A stretch of DNA of 11,713 nt, taken from assembly GCA_025363325.1 (NCBI GenBank), contig JANYEF010000373.1, forward strand, positions 1 to 11,713. The letters are read 5' to 3'. Shown here one piece after another: positions 1 to 7,953 of this stretch. The DNA comes from Nitrospira sp. (GTDB taxonomy: Bacteria > Nitrospirota > Nitrospiria > Nitrospirales > Nitrospiraceae). Below the pieces are notes generated by a model. That model made no database searches. It saw only the letters and a list, made by a program, of their open reading frames with translations, and was not told where the DNA came from. The first letter of the stretch is position 1, and each line of letters begins with the position of its first letter. The position numbers and the translations under genes were made by a program.

Positions 1-2900
1 GCTCGGTTCTCCGTAGCCACCCATCCTCTCGCCTCTTGCCCCTCGCTTCTCGCCACCAATTCGGCTACGCGCCCCTCCTCAATCAGGCGTGGCCAGTGAA
101 TTGCCCAGTCTTTGACCTCCTCGACCGGCAACCAGAGCAACGTGAGCAAGGCATCGTGCAATTCATCCGGATCGCGCACGACGGGCCACGACTCCCGCTG
201 CACCTCCTCAATCGCTGCGGGATCCAACGCCCCGACCTCGCCGGCCAGCTGAGCCGGAAGCGTGCGCCGCATCTCCACCGCCCGAGCCCGCCGCTCTTCC
301 AACGGCGCATCGTCGAGAAACGCATAGGGGTTGGCATTCAAGATCTCGTGCGAGAACGGAGAGGGCATCGGCGTATCGACTGCCACACAGCGAATGGCCC
401 CGGTTTCAATCTGCTTGAGGAGTGCAGTCAACCCGTCGAGATCCATCGCTTCAGTGAAACAGTCCCGCAAAGTCTCGTTCACGAGCGGATGGTCCGGGAT
501 CTGGCGAGTCCGCTCGCCGACAATATTGTCCTGACAGGCCATCGCATCAGGGAAGACGGCGCCAAGAAGATCCTCCGCTTTCATCCGTTGAATCTGCGGG
601 GGAACTTTTTTGCCATGAGAGAAACGTAGCAACACCAAGGCGCGACCGACATTCCAGCGCCAGCGCGTCATAAACATCGGCGCTTGGAGCACGGCGGGGA
701 GCAAGACCTCGCGAAGTGTCTGGCTATGCAGAAACCCGAACACCGCCTCAAGCGGGAAGCTGTGTTTCTCACCAAGCGAGATCACAATCCCGTTGTCGGT
801 CGCCGCAGCCTGCAATTCGAAATCGAAGGTCACGCAGAACCGTTTCCGCAATGCGAGGCCCCAGGCCCGGTTGATCCGGCCCCCGAATGGCGTGTGCAAC
901 ACGAGCTGCATCCCGCCGCTTTCATCGAAGAACCGTTCCGCGACGATGGTCTGTTGTGTCGGCACGGTTCCCAGGATAGCCTTGCCTGCCAGCACATACT
1001 CGATAGCCTGTTGTGCGCCGCGCTGGTCGAGGCCGCATTCCTGCCGCAACCACGTGATGGGTGATGGGTGATGCGTGATGGGTACAGAATCGGAGCTGAT
1101 GGCTGATTGCTGATGGCTGATAGCCGGATCAGAGGAAGACAACCGCTCGGCAATCGCTTGCCGCAATGTTGCCACTTCAGCTGAGAGTTCCGCCGTCCTC
1201 GACGGCGCCTCGCCACGCCAGAAGGGAATATTGGGTGGTGCTCCATGGGCGTCTTCCACCCGCACCTTGCCCCTCTCTATGCCCTTGATGCGCCAGGAGG
1301 TATTGCCTAGCAACATGATGTCGCCCGCCAGACTCTCCACCGCAAAGTCTTCATCGACCGATCCCACGACCGTGCCTTCAGGCTCCGCGACTACGGCATA
1401 GTTCGCGGTGTCCGGGATGGCCCCGCCGCACGTGATCGCCGCCAGTCGCGCCCCTCGCTGGCCTTTGATGCGGCGATTGATCCGATCGTGGAACAGATGG
1501 GCCAGACCCCGCCCGCGATTGGTCGCAATCCCATCCGCCAACATCCGCAGCACCTGATCGAACTCCGAACGAGACAAGTTCCTATAGGGGTCGGCCCGCC
1601 GGCAGAGAGCGAACAGATCGTCTTCCTGCCAGGTCTGCGTCGCTGCGGCGGCCACCAACTGCTGCGCCAAAATATCGAGCGGAGCCGGCGGCACGGCAAT
1701 GCGATCCAAGACTCCTGTTCGAATTGCACGCATCAGCGCCGCACATTCGAGCAAGTCATCCCTCGTCATCGCGAACAGTCGGCCCTTGGGAATGGCCTTG
1801 ATCCAGTGACCGGCCCGGCCAACCCGTTGCAGACAGGTGGCAATCGCGCGAGGCGAACCGATCTGACAGACGAGATCCACGGCACCGATATCGATGCCGA
1901 GTTCCAGCGAGGCCGTGGCAACGACGACGCGCGTCTTGCCGCTCTTGAGCCGTTCTTCCGCCGACAAGCGAATCTGGCGCGAGAGGCTGCCATGGTGCGC
2001 CGCGACGACGTCAGCGCCTAAATCTCGCAGTCGCTCTTCCAGGGAGTGCGACACTCGTTCGGCAAGACGCCGCGTATTGACGAAGACCAAGGTCGAGCGA
2101 TGCTGGCGGACCAGCTCGGCGACGCGATCATAGACATCGGCCCAAATAGCATTGGTCGCCACGGCGCTCAGTTCGTCTTTCGGTACCTCCACGGCCAGAT
2201 CCATTTCACGCTTGTGCCCCACATCGATGATCGTCGGCATCGGACGAGCGCCCACCAGGAACTGCGCGACGGTTTCAATCGGCCGTTGTGTCGCGGAGAG
2301 GCCGATGCGTTGGGGTTTTGTGAGCGTCAGCGCTTCCAATCGCTCCAGCGACAGAGCCAGATGCGCGCCGCGTTTATTCGGCGCAACAGCGTGGATTTCG
2401 TCGACGATGACGGTCCGGACCGTCTGGAGTAGCCGGCGGCTCTTCTCTGCCGTCAATAAAATATAAAGCGACTCCGGCGTGGTGACGAGGATATGGGGCG
2501 GCCGCTTGAGCATCTGCTGGCGCTCCGTCATCGGCGTGTCGCCAGTGCGGACCAGCACACGGAGTTCCGGCATCAAGAGCCCGGCAGACAACGCTGCGTT
2601 GCCGATTTCAGCCAGTGGCTGCTGGAGGTTTTTCTGTATGTCGTTGCTGAGCGCTTTCAGCGGCGACACGTAGAGCACCTGCGTATGGTCATCGAGTTCA
2701 CGAGCAAGGGCTTGTTTGAAGAGACGATCGATACAGGAGAGAAAGGCGGCGAATGTCTTGCCGGAGCCTGTCGGCGCGGCAATCAGAACATCAGCCCCTG
2801 ATTGAATGGCCGGCCAAGCCTGAACCTGGACATCGGTCGGAGTCCCGACTGACGACGTGAACCATTCGGCAATGAGCGGATGAAATCGAGAGAGGGGCAT
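1..2900 (-). CDS. lhr: Lhr-type ATP-dependent DEAD/DEAH helicase, N-terminal 966 codons (runs off left edge)
   Basis: Large superfamily 2 helicase of the Lhr family, which unwinds DNA or RNA:DNA duplexes 3'-to-5' in repair. I translated it from the ATG at 2898-2900 to base 3 with no stop. Visible motifs: Walker A APTGSGKT (42-49), SPLKAL (79-84), TPES (141-144), motif II DEIH (167-170), motif III SAT (202-204), LVFVNTRR (271-278), then ATASLELGIDIGAVD (328-342) and motif VI QRVGRAGH (358-365). DEIH, the LELGIDIG block and a long region after the two RecA domains fit Lhr rather than RecQ or a DEAD RNA helicase. At least 966 residues exceed the roughly 850-900 of a minimal Lhr core, so a C-terminal extension is likely. 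No clear Shine-Dalgarno precedes the ATG; an in-frame GTG six codons upstream is an alternative start. It lies 41 bp downstream of the same-strand lipoprotein gene. Residues about 593-616 are encoded by heptamer repeats. The 3' end lies outside the window. Confidence 0.93.
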   Translation of the reverse strand, partial: MPLSRFHPLIAEWFTSSVGTPTDVQVQAWPAIQSGADVLIAAPTGSGKTFAAFLSCIDRLFKQALARELDDHTQVLYVSPLKALSNDIQKNLQQPLAEIGNAALSAGLLMPELRVLVRTGDTPMTERQQMLKRPPHILVTTPESLYILLTAEKSRRLLQTVRTVIVDEIHAVAPNKRGAHLALSLERLEALTLTKPQRIGLSATQRPIETVAQFLVGARPMPTIIDVGHKREMDLAVEVPKDELSAVATNAIWADVYDRVAELVRQHRSTLVFVNTRRLAERVSHSLEERLRDLGADVVAAHHGSLSRQIRLSAEERLKSGKTRVVVATASLELGIDIGAVDLVCQIGSPRAIATCLQRVGRAGHWIKAIPKGRLFAMTRDDLLECAALMRAIRTGVLDRIAVPPAPLDILAQQLVAAAATQTWQEDDLFALCRRADPYRNLSRSEFDQVLRMLADGIATNRGRGLAHLFHDRINRRIKGQRGARLAAITCGGAIPDTANYAVVAEPEGTVVGSVDEDFAVESLAGDIMLLGNTSWRIKGIERGKVRVEDAHGAPPNIPFWRGEAPSRTAELSAEVATLRQAIAERLSSSDPAISHQQSAISSDSVPITHHPSPITWLRQECGLDQRGAQQAIEYVLAGKAILGTVPTQQTIVAERFFDESGGMQLVLHTPFGGRINRAWGLALRKRFCVTFDFELQAAATDNGIVISLGEKHSFPLEAVFGFLHSQTLREVLLPAVLQAPMFMTRWRWNVGRALVLLRFSHGKKVPPQIQRMKAEDLLGAVFPDAMACQDNIVGERTRQIPDHPLVNETLRDCFTEAMDLDGLTALLKQIETGAIRCVAVDTPMPSPFSHEILNANPYAFLDDAPLEERRARAVEMRRTLPAQLAGEVGALDPAAIEEVQRESWPVVRDPDELHDALLTLLWLPVEEVKDWAIHWPRLIEEGRVAELVARSEGQEARGWVATENR
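1054..1122. repeat. Two blocks of 4 x 7-bp tandem repeats inside the helicase gene
   Basis: Block 1, 1054-1081, is four heptamers: GTGATGG, GTGATGG, GTGATGC, GTGATGG. Block 2, 1095-1122, is four heptamers: GCTGATG, GCTGATT, GCTGATG, GCTGATA. A 13-bp spacer separates them. On the coding (minus) strand they read as CATCAC and ATCAGC units and encode a Ser/His/Pro/Ile-rich linker, helicase residues about 593-616. The total of 69 bp is 23 codons, so the frame is kept although 7 is not a multiple of 3. Such heptamer runs are usually intergenic, so their place within a conserved gene is unusual. Confidence 0.9.
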
Positions 2901-2941
2901 GGCACGTGATCGTACCACGCCACCAGAGGAAGCTCTACCAG

Positions 2942-3850
2942 CTAGGGGAGCGCGCGAACGTAGACATCTAAAGCGGCGGCGGCTGGAGGAACTGTGACCA
3001 GATTGGGCGCCGAGGAGACAAATGCCACGAATGCCCCGTTCGTGGTAACGACTGGCGACAAATTATTGGACCCAGCTGTAGCAGGACTTCCTGAACCATC
3101 CTTGGACACCAACGTGGTTTGCCCATTGGGGAACGCCATGCTCGTCTGTGTATCGTGGAGGTAAATCTGCTGACCAAAATTTCCGACAAGATTCGTGGCG
3201 TTGGACACGAACGCGATAAACCGGCCGTCCGCGCTGATCGTAGGCGATGTATTCGAAGAGCCAGAGGTTGCAGGACCTCCCGAATCATCCTTGGACACCA
3301 GGCCAAGCTGGCCAGTTTGCCGGTCATGAACATACACCTGATTTCCGGTCACTCCTGTCATCAGATTGGCGGTGGAGGAAAACGCGATAAATCTCCCGCC
3401 AGTGCGATTAATTGAAGGTTCGGTCGACGACCCAGCCGCCGAATTGCCCGCGGTGTCGACCGATGCACGATCGGTGCGGGGGCGAATACGCAACGTGACC
3501 GGACCGCTCGCCGTATTCCCTCCTGAGTCAGTGACACGAAAGGTTGCGGTAAAGGCGTTTGCCGTGGTTGCCGTTGGAGTACCAGAAATGACGCCCGTCG
3601 CGGTGTCGAGGGTAAGTCCTAACAGAAGCAATGCAGGAGCGACATCGGTCCATGTATATGGTGGAGTGCCGCCTGTTGCAGAAAGTGTCGAAGAGTAGCC
3701 CACATTGTCGACCACACCGAAATCGGCTGCGGTCGTTGACACCGCAAAGGCCGGGGTACTGCCCCCCCCGCCGCCACCCCCGCTGCCTGGACAGCCTAAG
3801 AGTCCAAACCCAAGGGCAATGATCGACAGCACAGATGCAATGGATTTCAT
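2942..3850 (-). CDS. Secreted lipoprotein with putative Ig domain and PD40/beta-propeller-like repeats
   Basis: Predicted 302-residue lipoprotein. Residues 1-19 form a signal peptide (Lys at 2, hydrophobic 5-19) ending in the lipobox LLGC, with Cys20 as lipidation site. A Gly/Ser linker follows (22-31). Residues about 34-122 resemble a putative Ig (He_PIG-like) domain, with the signature GGTPPYTW (60-67) and [13 protein letters not shown] (81-93). Residues about 140-300 hold three repeats with [16 protein letters not shown] and GAFVAFVS cores, each followed by NLV/NLM and a QVYVHD/QIYLHD/DVYVRA strand: PD40/TolB-propeller-like units. Three repeats are too few for a closed propeller, and the third stops abruptly at DVYVRALP, so the C-terminus may be truncated. 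I chose the ATG at 3850 because AGGAG lies 10 bp upstream and the signal peptide starts there; in-frame upstream starts at 3859 and 3898 fit less well. Ligand and function are unknown. Confidence 0.85.
   Translation of the reverse strand: MKSIASVLSIIALGFGLLGCPGSGGGGGGGSTPAFAVSTTAADFGVVDNVGYSSTLSATGGTPPYTWTDVAPALLLLGLTLDTATGVISGTPTATTANAFTATFRVTDSGGNTASGPVTLRIRPRTDRASVDTAGNSAAGSSTEPSINRTGGRFIAFSSTANLMTGVTGNQVYVHDRQTGQLGLVSKDDSGGPATSGSSNTSPTISADGRFIAFVSNATNLVGNFGQQIYLHDTQTSMAFPNGQTTLVSKDGSGSPATAGSNNLSPVVTTNGAFVAFVSSAPNLVTVPPAAAALDVYVRALP
3762..3769. repeat. Homopolymer C8 (G8 on the coding strand) in the lipoprotein linker
   Basis: Eight consecutive C on the plus strand encode part of the polyglycine linker just after the lipobox of the lipoprotein. 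Homopolymer tracts of this length can slip during replication. A one-base change here would abolish everything beyond the signal peptide. Confidence 0.8.
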
Positions 3851-3946
3851 GCCTGGCATTCTCCTACATATTCTTCTTTCACGCAACAGTTGTACCATCT
3901 TGCACGACTGTGAAAAGATGGACCAACCTTAGGATGGAGGTATGGA
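3851..3946. promoter_or_regulatory. Divergent intergenic region with dyad and two ribosome binding sites
   Basis: This 96-bp gap lies between the divergent lipoprotein and epimerase genes and must hold both promoters. A 7-bp inverted repeat, CCATCTT (3895-3901) and AAGATGG (3915-3921), with a 13-bp loop sits near its centre and is a possible operator. GGAGG at 3936-3940, 6 bp before the GTG at 3947, serves the plus-strand gene. AGGAG on the minus strand serves the lipoprotein. I could not pick out a convincing -35/-10 pair on either strand. Confidence 0.35.
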
Positions 3947-4843
3947 GTGACGCGACAGGCGACATCATCGCTCGTTGTGCTGGGATCTGGCTACACAGGA
4001 CTGGTGTTGCACAGAACGGTAACCTCGCAAGGGCGGACTGTCTATGCCACCAGCAGGAATCCCCTGAACAATCTCGCAGGCGTTTCTTCGGAACAGTGCC
4101 TGAAGTTCGATTTGGAAGACCCCTCGACCTGGCTGAACATTCCTGTGAACGCCGATCTCATTTGGTGTTTTCCCGCCACACCGCTCGATCAGGTACAGGC
4201 CTTCGCACGCTCGCTCGGCGCACCACCTCGACGTATGGTCGTCTTAGGGAGCACGTCCACCTACGAGGAGTCCGATTGCTCCACCGAATATCCTCCACCA
4301 TGGATCGACGAATCCGCCCCGATCGATCTGAGCAAGCCGCGTGTGCAGGGCGAGGAGTATCTACGACAACATCATGGCGCGATCGTGCTGCGCGTGGCTG
4401 GCATCTATGGGCCGGGCCGGAATCCCCTCGAGTGGATCAAGAGCGGTCGCATCGGATTATCACACAAGTACGTGAACCTGATTCATGTGGAAGACTTGGC
4501 CGCCATCTGTTTGCTTGCGCTGGACAAGGGGAAGCCCGGCGAAGCCTACAACGTTAGCGATGGACAACCTCATACCTGGAATGAAATCTGCGCAACGGCG
4601 CAACAGCGATGGGGCGTGATATCGGCAACAGCAGCAGTAAAAGAAGCGCCCTCATCGGGAAAACGAATCAGCAACGCCAGGCTTCGAGCAGAGATCGGCT
4701 ACGCTCTGAGGCACCCAGACTTATACGAAGCTCTATCTTTGATCGAATCAGCGGACAGGGAGCAGACACTGGATGGTCAAAATGGCTTCCAGCAAGGCCC
4801 GAGGCGAGAGAGAACCGGAGGCGTACCCTCTGGAGAGAACTGA
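3947..4843 (+). CDS. Atypical SDR, NAD(P)-dependent epimerase/dehydratase-like (YeeZ-like)
   Basis: Predicted 298-residue Rossmann-fold protein of the extended/atypical SDR superfamily. Strand-loop-helix VVLGSGYTGLVL (10-21) is the nucleotide-binding segment, in a GxGxxG-like form seen in atypical SDRs. LGSTSTYEE (100-108) matches the conserved SS/T-x-YG region. The usual YxxxK helix is replaced by RVQGEEYLR (132-140), so classical Tyr/Lys catalysis seems absent. RVAGIYGPGRNPL (149-161) and YVNLIHVEDLA (175-185) are typical of nucleotide-sugar epimerase-like proteins. The closest style I recognise is the YeeZ group, whose substrate is unknown. The start is GTG at 3947 with GGAGG 6 bp upstream; the ATG at 3942 is followed at once by a stop in its frame. 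Residues 276-298 are encoded by a dispersed repeat, so the natural C-terminus was probably replaced or extended. The substrate is not assignable. Confidence 0.85.
   Translation: MTRQATSSLVVLGSGYTGLVLHRTVTSQGRTVYATSRNPLNNLAGVSSEQCLKFDLEDPSTWLNIPVNADLIWCFPATPLDQVQAFARSLGAPPRRMVVLGSTSTYEESDCSTEYPPPWIDESAPIDLSKPRVQGEEYLRQHHGAIVLRVAGIYGPGRNPLEWIKSGRIGLSHKYVNLIHVEDLAAICLLALDKGKPGEAYNVSDGQPHTWNEICATAQQRWGVISATAAVKEAPSSGKRISNARLRAEIGYALRHPDLYEALSLIESADREQTLDGQNGFQQGPRRERTGGVPSGEN
4775..4843 (+). repeat. Partial copy (left half) of the dispersed palindromic repeat, read as coding sequence
   Basis: Starting at GGTCAAAATGGCTTCCAGC, this stretch aligns with 4905-4973 of the next repeat at roughly four fifths identity by eye. 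Shared blocks include AGGCGAG, AACCGGA and GCGTACCCTCTGG. It lacks the central GGGTACG half and the right arm. It supplies the last 23 codons and, right at its end, the stop codon of the epimerase gene. Confidence 0.75.
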
Positions 4844-4899
4844 AAGCAGATATCGTCCCCGCCAATATTGATATAGCACCAGCCCTCTTTTTCTCTTAG

Positions 4900-5021
4900 C
4901 GGGCGGTCAAACTGGCTTTCCAACTAGGCCGCAGGCGAGTCACAACCGGAAGCGTACCCTCTGGGTACGTTGAGGATTGTGGCGAGTCGAGAACGACGTT
5001 GGAAGCCAGTTTCACCGCCCG
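4900..5021. repeat. Long imperfect palindrome (REP/MITE-like), probable bidirectional terminator
   Basis: The left arm, 4900-4924 (CGGGCGGTCAAACTGGC then TTTCCAAC), pairs with the right arm, 4998-5021 (GTTGGAAGCCAGTTT then CACCGCCCG), with one internal mismatch and one bulge. The centre holds a perfect 7-bp stem with a 3-nt loop, CGTACCC-TCT-GGGTACG (4953-4969). Between these, GTCACAACC and GATTGTGGC also pair partly. The element fills the gap between convergent genes and ends 2 bp from the protease stop codon. No transposase is present. A dispersed Nitrospira-type repeat is my recollection; the terminator role is inferred. Confidence 0.8.
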
Positions 5022-5022
5022 A

Positions 5023-6522
5023 TTAGCGGAGAAGAGCCATCACGGCCAGACACACCAGCAGATTATTGATGGCGTGGGCTAGGATGCCGGGCAACAGACT
5101 TCCGGTTTTTTCATACATCCAAGCCCAGAGGACGCCACTCCACAGGACGCTGATGAAGCCGACCAATCCATAGCCATGGGCGATGGCGAAGATGCTCGCG
5201 CTGATCAGTGCGGCGGGCAGGAAGCGGAACTTTCGGCGCAGGATGGCGAACAGGAGCCCGCGAAACGCGAGTTCCTCAAACAGAGGCGCAAAGATCACGT
5301 ATTCGACTAAACTCATGGCCGTTTGGGTGGGCGAGGCCCAGACGAGATCTGCGTCGAACCATTCGGCCCAGTGACTCGCCAGATGAAACGGCTCCGACAG
5401 CCGATCCATGACCCACTCGCCCCACAAACCCGCTGCCACTACCGCCCATACCGCGGCCATTAGAGGACCGACACGGGTCCATCCAATGTTCAACCCAAAT
5501 CCTTCACCGAACGTCATGCCGGCCGGCCGGAAGAGATGACGATAGGCCAAGAGCAGTAACGGCACATTCGTCATCGGAATGGCCAACGCCCGGAGCGAGG
5601 AGTTCTCGGGCGGCGCATAGATCAATAATACCGCCGTGAGCATCGCACCGATCGCACCCCCGCGCAGCAACACCGCTGTTCCTATACCGCCCGGCCAAGG
5701 CGGCGGCACGCCCGGTTCATGAAGCCGGACGAAACTGGAAGGCTCATTCCGCCTGAACCAGAGCAGCAGGCACACCACGGTGCCGACGGCCATCGCTCCA
5801 AGTTCAATGAGCGTCAAGCGATGCGACCAGACAAACTGGCGGTCGACGCGCACCGCGGCCTGCGCCTCAATATTGGCCACGAGCGCGGCATCGTTAGCAC
5901 GGTGTGCCAGGCGTTCAGCCAGGCGATCGTAAAACCAGCCGGCAGGCAACGCCTCTGCCAGCTCTGCTTGCCACAAGACGTACCGGTCCGCGTCATGAAC
6001 CGGTCCCTCACCATAGGCAGCCATTATGAGATCGGCGAACTGAGGTAGCGGGTCTTCTGTCCCGGCCCACTCATGCGCGGAGAGAAGTGCCTGCGAAACA
6101 TGACCGGCCTCGGCTTGGAGAATCGCCAACTGAAGGGGGACCAACGGGTCTTCAGAAATCCTCGCCAGTTCTTGATACCATTCAATCTCGTGCGCCCGTT
6201 CGGCCTCGCTGTCGCTAGAGGCCCAGGCCAAGAGCTGCTGTTCCCACTGGGGCGCGCGCTTGAGTCCTTCCTGCACATCCCTGGTTCGACTGACCATCAG
6301 ACTGAGCGCTCGCTCGGGCGACTCGATCCGCTCCAGCTTGGATGACGATGCCGACAGCCATACCACCGACGCCAGAGCCACGATGAGGAAGAGCGCGGAC
6401 AACAGTGTGACCCTGGGCGAGAACTGCCCAGAATAGACCCCGATTGTCGGTGGCATGTCTGTGGCTCGCCACCAGGACTTGGGCTGCGGCGGATCGTTGA
6501 GAGAAACAGCGGCTGATTCCAT
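5023..6522 (-). CDS. CPBP-family intramembrane glutamic protease (Rce1/Abi type) with long N-terminal region
   Basis: Predicted 499-residue membrane protein. The C-terminal half (about 284-498) is a CPBP/Abi (Rce1-like) domain: several hydrophobic helices (about 284-302, 311-330, 352-372, 402-425, 435-455, 475-498), the catalytic motif EELAFRG (416-422), a second-motif His in AIAHGYG (447-453) and a third in LAHAINN (481-487). Family members cleave within membranes or act in peptide immunity and CAAX-like processing; the substrate here is unknown. The N-terminal half is unusual: a membrane helix at about 39-58, a soluble helical region of about 175 residues (60-235) rich in Ala, Glu and Trp, possibly TPR-like, and a second helix at about 239-256. 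I chose the ATG at 6522, though no Shine-Dalgarno is seen; TATAGT lies about 9 bp before it, which would suit a near-leaderless mRNA. A TTG at 6621 preceded by GGAG would add 33 residues. Confidence 0.82.
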   Translation of the reverse strand: MESAAVSLNDPPQPKSWWRATDMPPTIGVYSGQFSPRVTLLSALFLIVALASVVWLSASSSKLERIESPERALSLMVSRTRDVQEGLKRAPQWEQQLLAWASSDSEAERAHEIEWYQELARISEDPLVPLQLAILQAEAGHVSQALLSAHEWAGTEDPLPQFADLIMAAYGEGPVHDADRYVLWQAELAEALPAGWFYDRLAERLAHRANDAALVANIEAQAAVRVDRQFVWSHRLTLIELGAMAVGTVVCLLLWFRRNEPSSFVRLHEPGVPPPWPGGIGTAVLLRGGAIGAMLTAVLLIYAPPENSSLRALAIPMTNVPLLLLAYRHLFRPAGMTFGEGFGLNIGWTRVGPLMAAVWAVVAAGLWGEWVMDRLSEPFHLASHWAEWFDADLVWASPTQTAMSLVEYVIFAPLFEELAFRGLLFAILRRKFRFLPAALISASIFAIAHGYGLVGFISVLWSGVLWAWMYEKTGSLLPGILAHAINNLLVCLAVMALLR

Positions 6523-6640
6523 CGTCGTTCGAACTATAACATGCTGTTTTTCTATCTCGAAACCCCTCGGAATGGCTATGCAAGGAAGGAGACCGTCCAG
6601 AATACCCGTGGCCGAAGGCAACTCAACTCCGCTATACTAG

Positions 6641-6752
6641 CCTCTCGTTTGAGGCGTGAGCGAGACAAGCAAGACGTGCGCGGCAGGCGCGACGCGCGAA
6701 GATAAAACTTCCGCCCAGTCGCGCTTTTCTCGCAAGTCACGCGAGTCTCGCA
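6641..6752. repeat. Nested palindromic element in the divergent protease/aminotransferase region
   Basis: Nested inverted repeats centre near 6705: GCGAGAC (6660-6666) with GTCTCGC (6745-6751); inside that, GCGCGAC (6687-6693) with GTCGCGC (6718-6724); and at the core GAAG with CTTC around ATAAAA. Plain CGAGAC/CGCGA motifs recur throughout. The element takes up most of the 5' region of the aminotransferase gene. GGAG 4 bp before the ATG at 6766 is that gene's ribosome binding site. A TATACT at 6633-6638 just outside could be a -10 box, but no good -35 accompanies it. This may be another dispersed repeat type or a structured leader. Confidence 0.55.
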
Positions 6753-6765
6753 TTTTTGGAGTGAT

Positions 6766-7953
6766 ATGCCAGTTCAGAACTTCATCCCCCCCCGCCGACT
6801 GCTCCTTGGTCCAGGGCCGAGCATGGTGCATCCGCGAGTCCTACGCGCGCTCTCAACCCCCCTAGTCGGCCACCTGGACCCGGCCTTTCTTGGGGTCATG
6901 GACGATATCCAAACCCTGTTGCGCGTCGTCTTTCAGACCAAGAACCACTTCACCATCGCGGTCTCCGGCACCGGCTCAGCCGGTATGGAGGCGTCGATCG
7001 TGAATATCGTTGAGCCGGGCGATGCGGTGATCGTCGGGGTCAATGGTGTGTTTGGCACGAGATGGGCCACCATCGTCGAGCGCTGTGGCGGCAAAGCGAT
7101 TCGTGTGGAAGCCCCGTGGGGACAGATCATAGAACCAGAGGCGATTGAACTGGCATTGCGCCGATCCGGCCCGGTGAAAGCCGTGGCCCTCGTGCATGCC
7201 GAAACCTCGACCGGCGTTTGGCAGCCGCTTGAGCCGATCTCCAGCCTCTGCCGCGACTATGACACGCTCTTCCTCGTCGATGCCGTGACTTCGCTGGGAG
7301 GCGCACCGGTCGAGATCGATCGTTGGGGCATCGATGTCTGCTATAGCAGCACGCAGAAGTGTCTAAGCTGTCCGCCTGGCTTGTCTCCCTTCACTCTCAG
7401 CGACCGTGCGTTGGCCGCCATCAAAGCCCGGCGCATCCCATGCCAGAGTTGGTACTTGGATATGGCATTGATCGCGGACTACTGGGCCGATGGCACCAGA
7501 GCCTATCACCACACGGCGCCGATCTCGATGCTCTATGCCTTGCGAGAAGCGTTGCGACTCGTCGAAGAAGAGGGATTGCCTGCCCGCTTCGCTCGCCATC
7601 AGCTCAATGGCGAGGCCTTGATTGCGGGCTTGACCGAACTCGGGCTTCTTCCCCTTCCCCCGACGGGCCATCGGCTCCCGATGTTGACCTGTGTCACGGT
7701 CCCCTCGCATCTTCCTGAAGCCGAGATACGGGCGAACTTGCTCTCGACCTATGGCATTGAAATCGGCGGCGGGCTCGGCCCGCTCAAAGGGAAGGTCTGG
7801 CGCATCGGCTTGATGGGTGAATCATCGACCGAGGCTCATGTCTTGACCCTACTCAATGCGCTGGAAGGACTTTTTATCCGCGGCGGCTGGCTGTCCACTC
7901 CCGGGATCGCACTCCAAGCTGCCTCACGGATCTATAGCCGTAGGGCATCCTGA
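6766..7953 (+). CDS. Class V PLP-dependent aminotransferase (alanine/serine-glyoxylate aminotransferase family)
   Basis: Predicted 395-residue cytosolic enzyme of fold type I. It likely transfers the amino group of alanine or serine to glyoxylate or a related 2-oxo acid. Evidence in order: [16 protein letters not shown] (11-26), the family N-terminal signature; [11 protein letters not shown] (66-76), the phosphate-binding loop; HAETSTG (144-150); [11 protein letters not shown] (169-179), with Asp172 expected to pair with the pyridine nitrogen; and [14 protein letters not shown] (194-207), with Lys198 the expected PLP Schiff-base lysine. Length matches the family. A tail of about 24 residues (372-395) extends beyond the usual end. 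Start ATG has GGAG 4 bp upstream. The 22-bp gap to the next gene indicates one transcript. Soluble hydrogenase small-subunit homologs and 2-aminoethylphosphonate transaminases belong to the same superfamily; the glyoxylate assignment is the best fit but not proven. Confidence 0.88.
   Translation: MPVQNFIPPRRLLLGPGPSMVHPRVLRALSTPLVGHLDPAFLGVMDDIQTLLRVVFQTKNHFTIAVSGTGSAGMEASIVNIVEPGDAVIVGVNGVFGTRWATIVERCGGKAIRVEAPWGQIIEPEAIELALRRSGPVKAVALVHAETSTGVWQPLEPISSLCRDYDTLFLVDAVTSLGGAPVEIDRWGIDVCYSSTQKCLSCPPGLSPFTLSDRALAAIKARRIPCQSWYLDMALIADYWADGTRAYHHTAPISMLYALREALRLVEEEGLPARFARHQLNGEALIAGLTELGLLPLPPTGHRLPMLTCVTVPSHLPEAEIRANLLSTYGIEIGGGLGPLKGKVWRIGLMGESSTEAHVLTLLNALEGLFIRGGWLSTPGIALQAASRIYSRRAS
6786..6793 (+). 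repeat. Homopolymer C8 at codons 7-10 of the aminotransferase gene
   Basis: Eight consecutive C encode part of Ile-Pro-Pro-Arg near the start of the aminotransferase. Slippage would shift the frame before any catalytic motif. Confidence 0.8.

Noticed and set aside
1054..1122. CRISPR array in the tandem heptamers
   Set aside because: The units are only 7 bp and have no spacers of regular length; no repeats of 23-50 bp occur anywhere in the window.
36..2801. Several plus-strand open frames of 64-197 codons across the left part (for example 36-629, 684-1064, 1488-2021, 2046-2432)
   Set aside because: They lie antisense to the continuous helicase frame, which has all the SF2 motifs; they have no recognisable domains and look like high-GC shadows.
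3835..4557. Plus-strand open frame of 240 codons overlapping the epimerase gene
   Set aside because: It overlaps in another frame a gene with clear Rossmann-fold motifs and a good ribosome binding site, and its product is Arg/Ser-rich with no domain.
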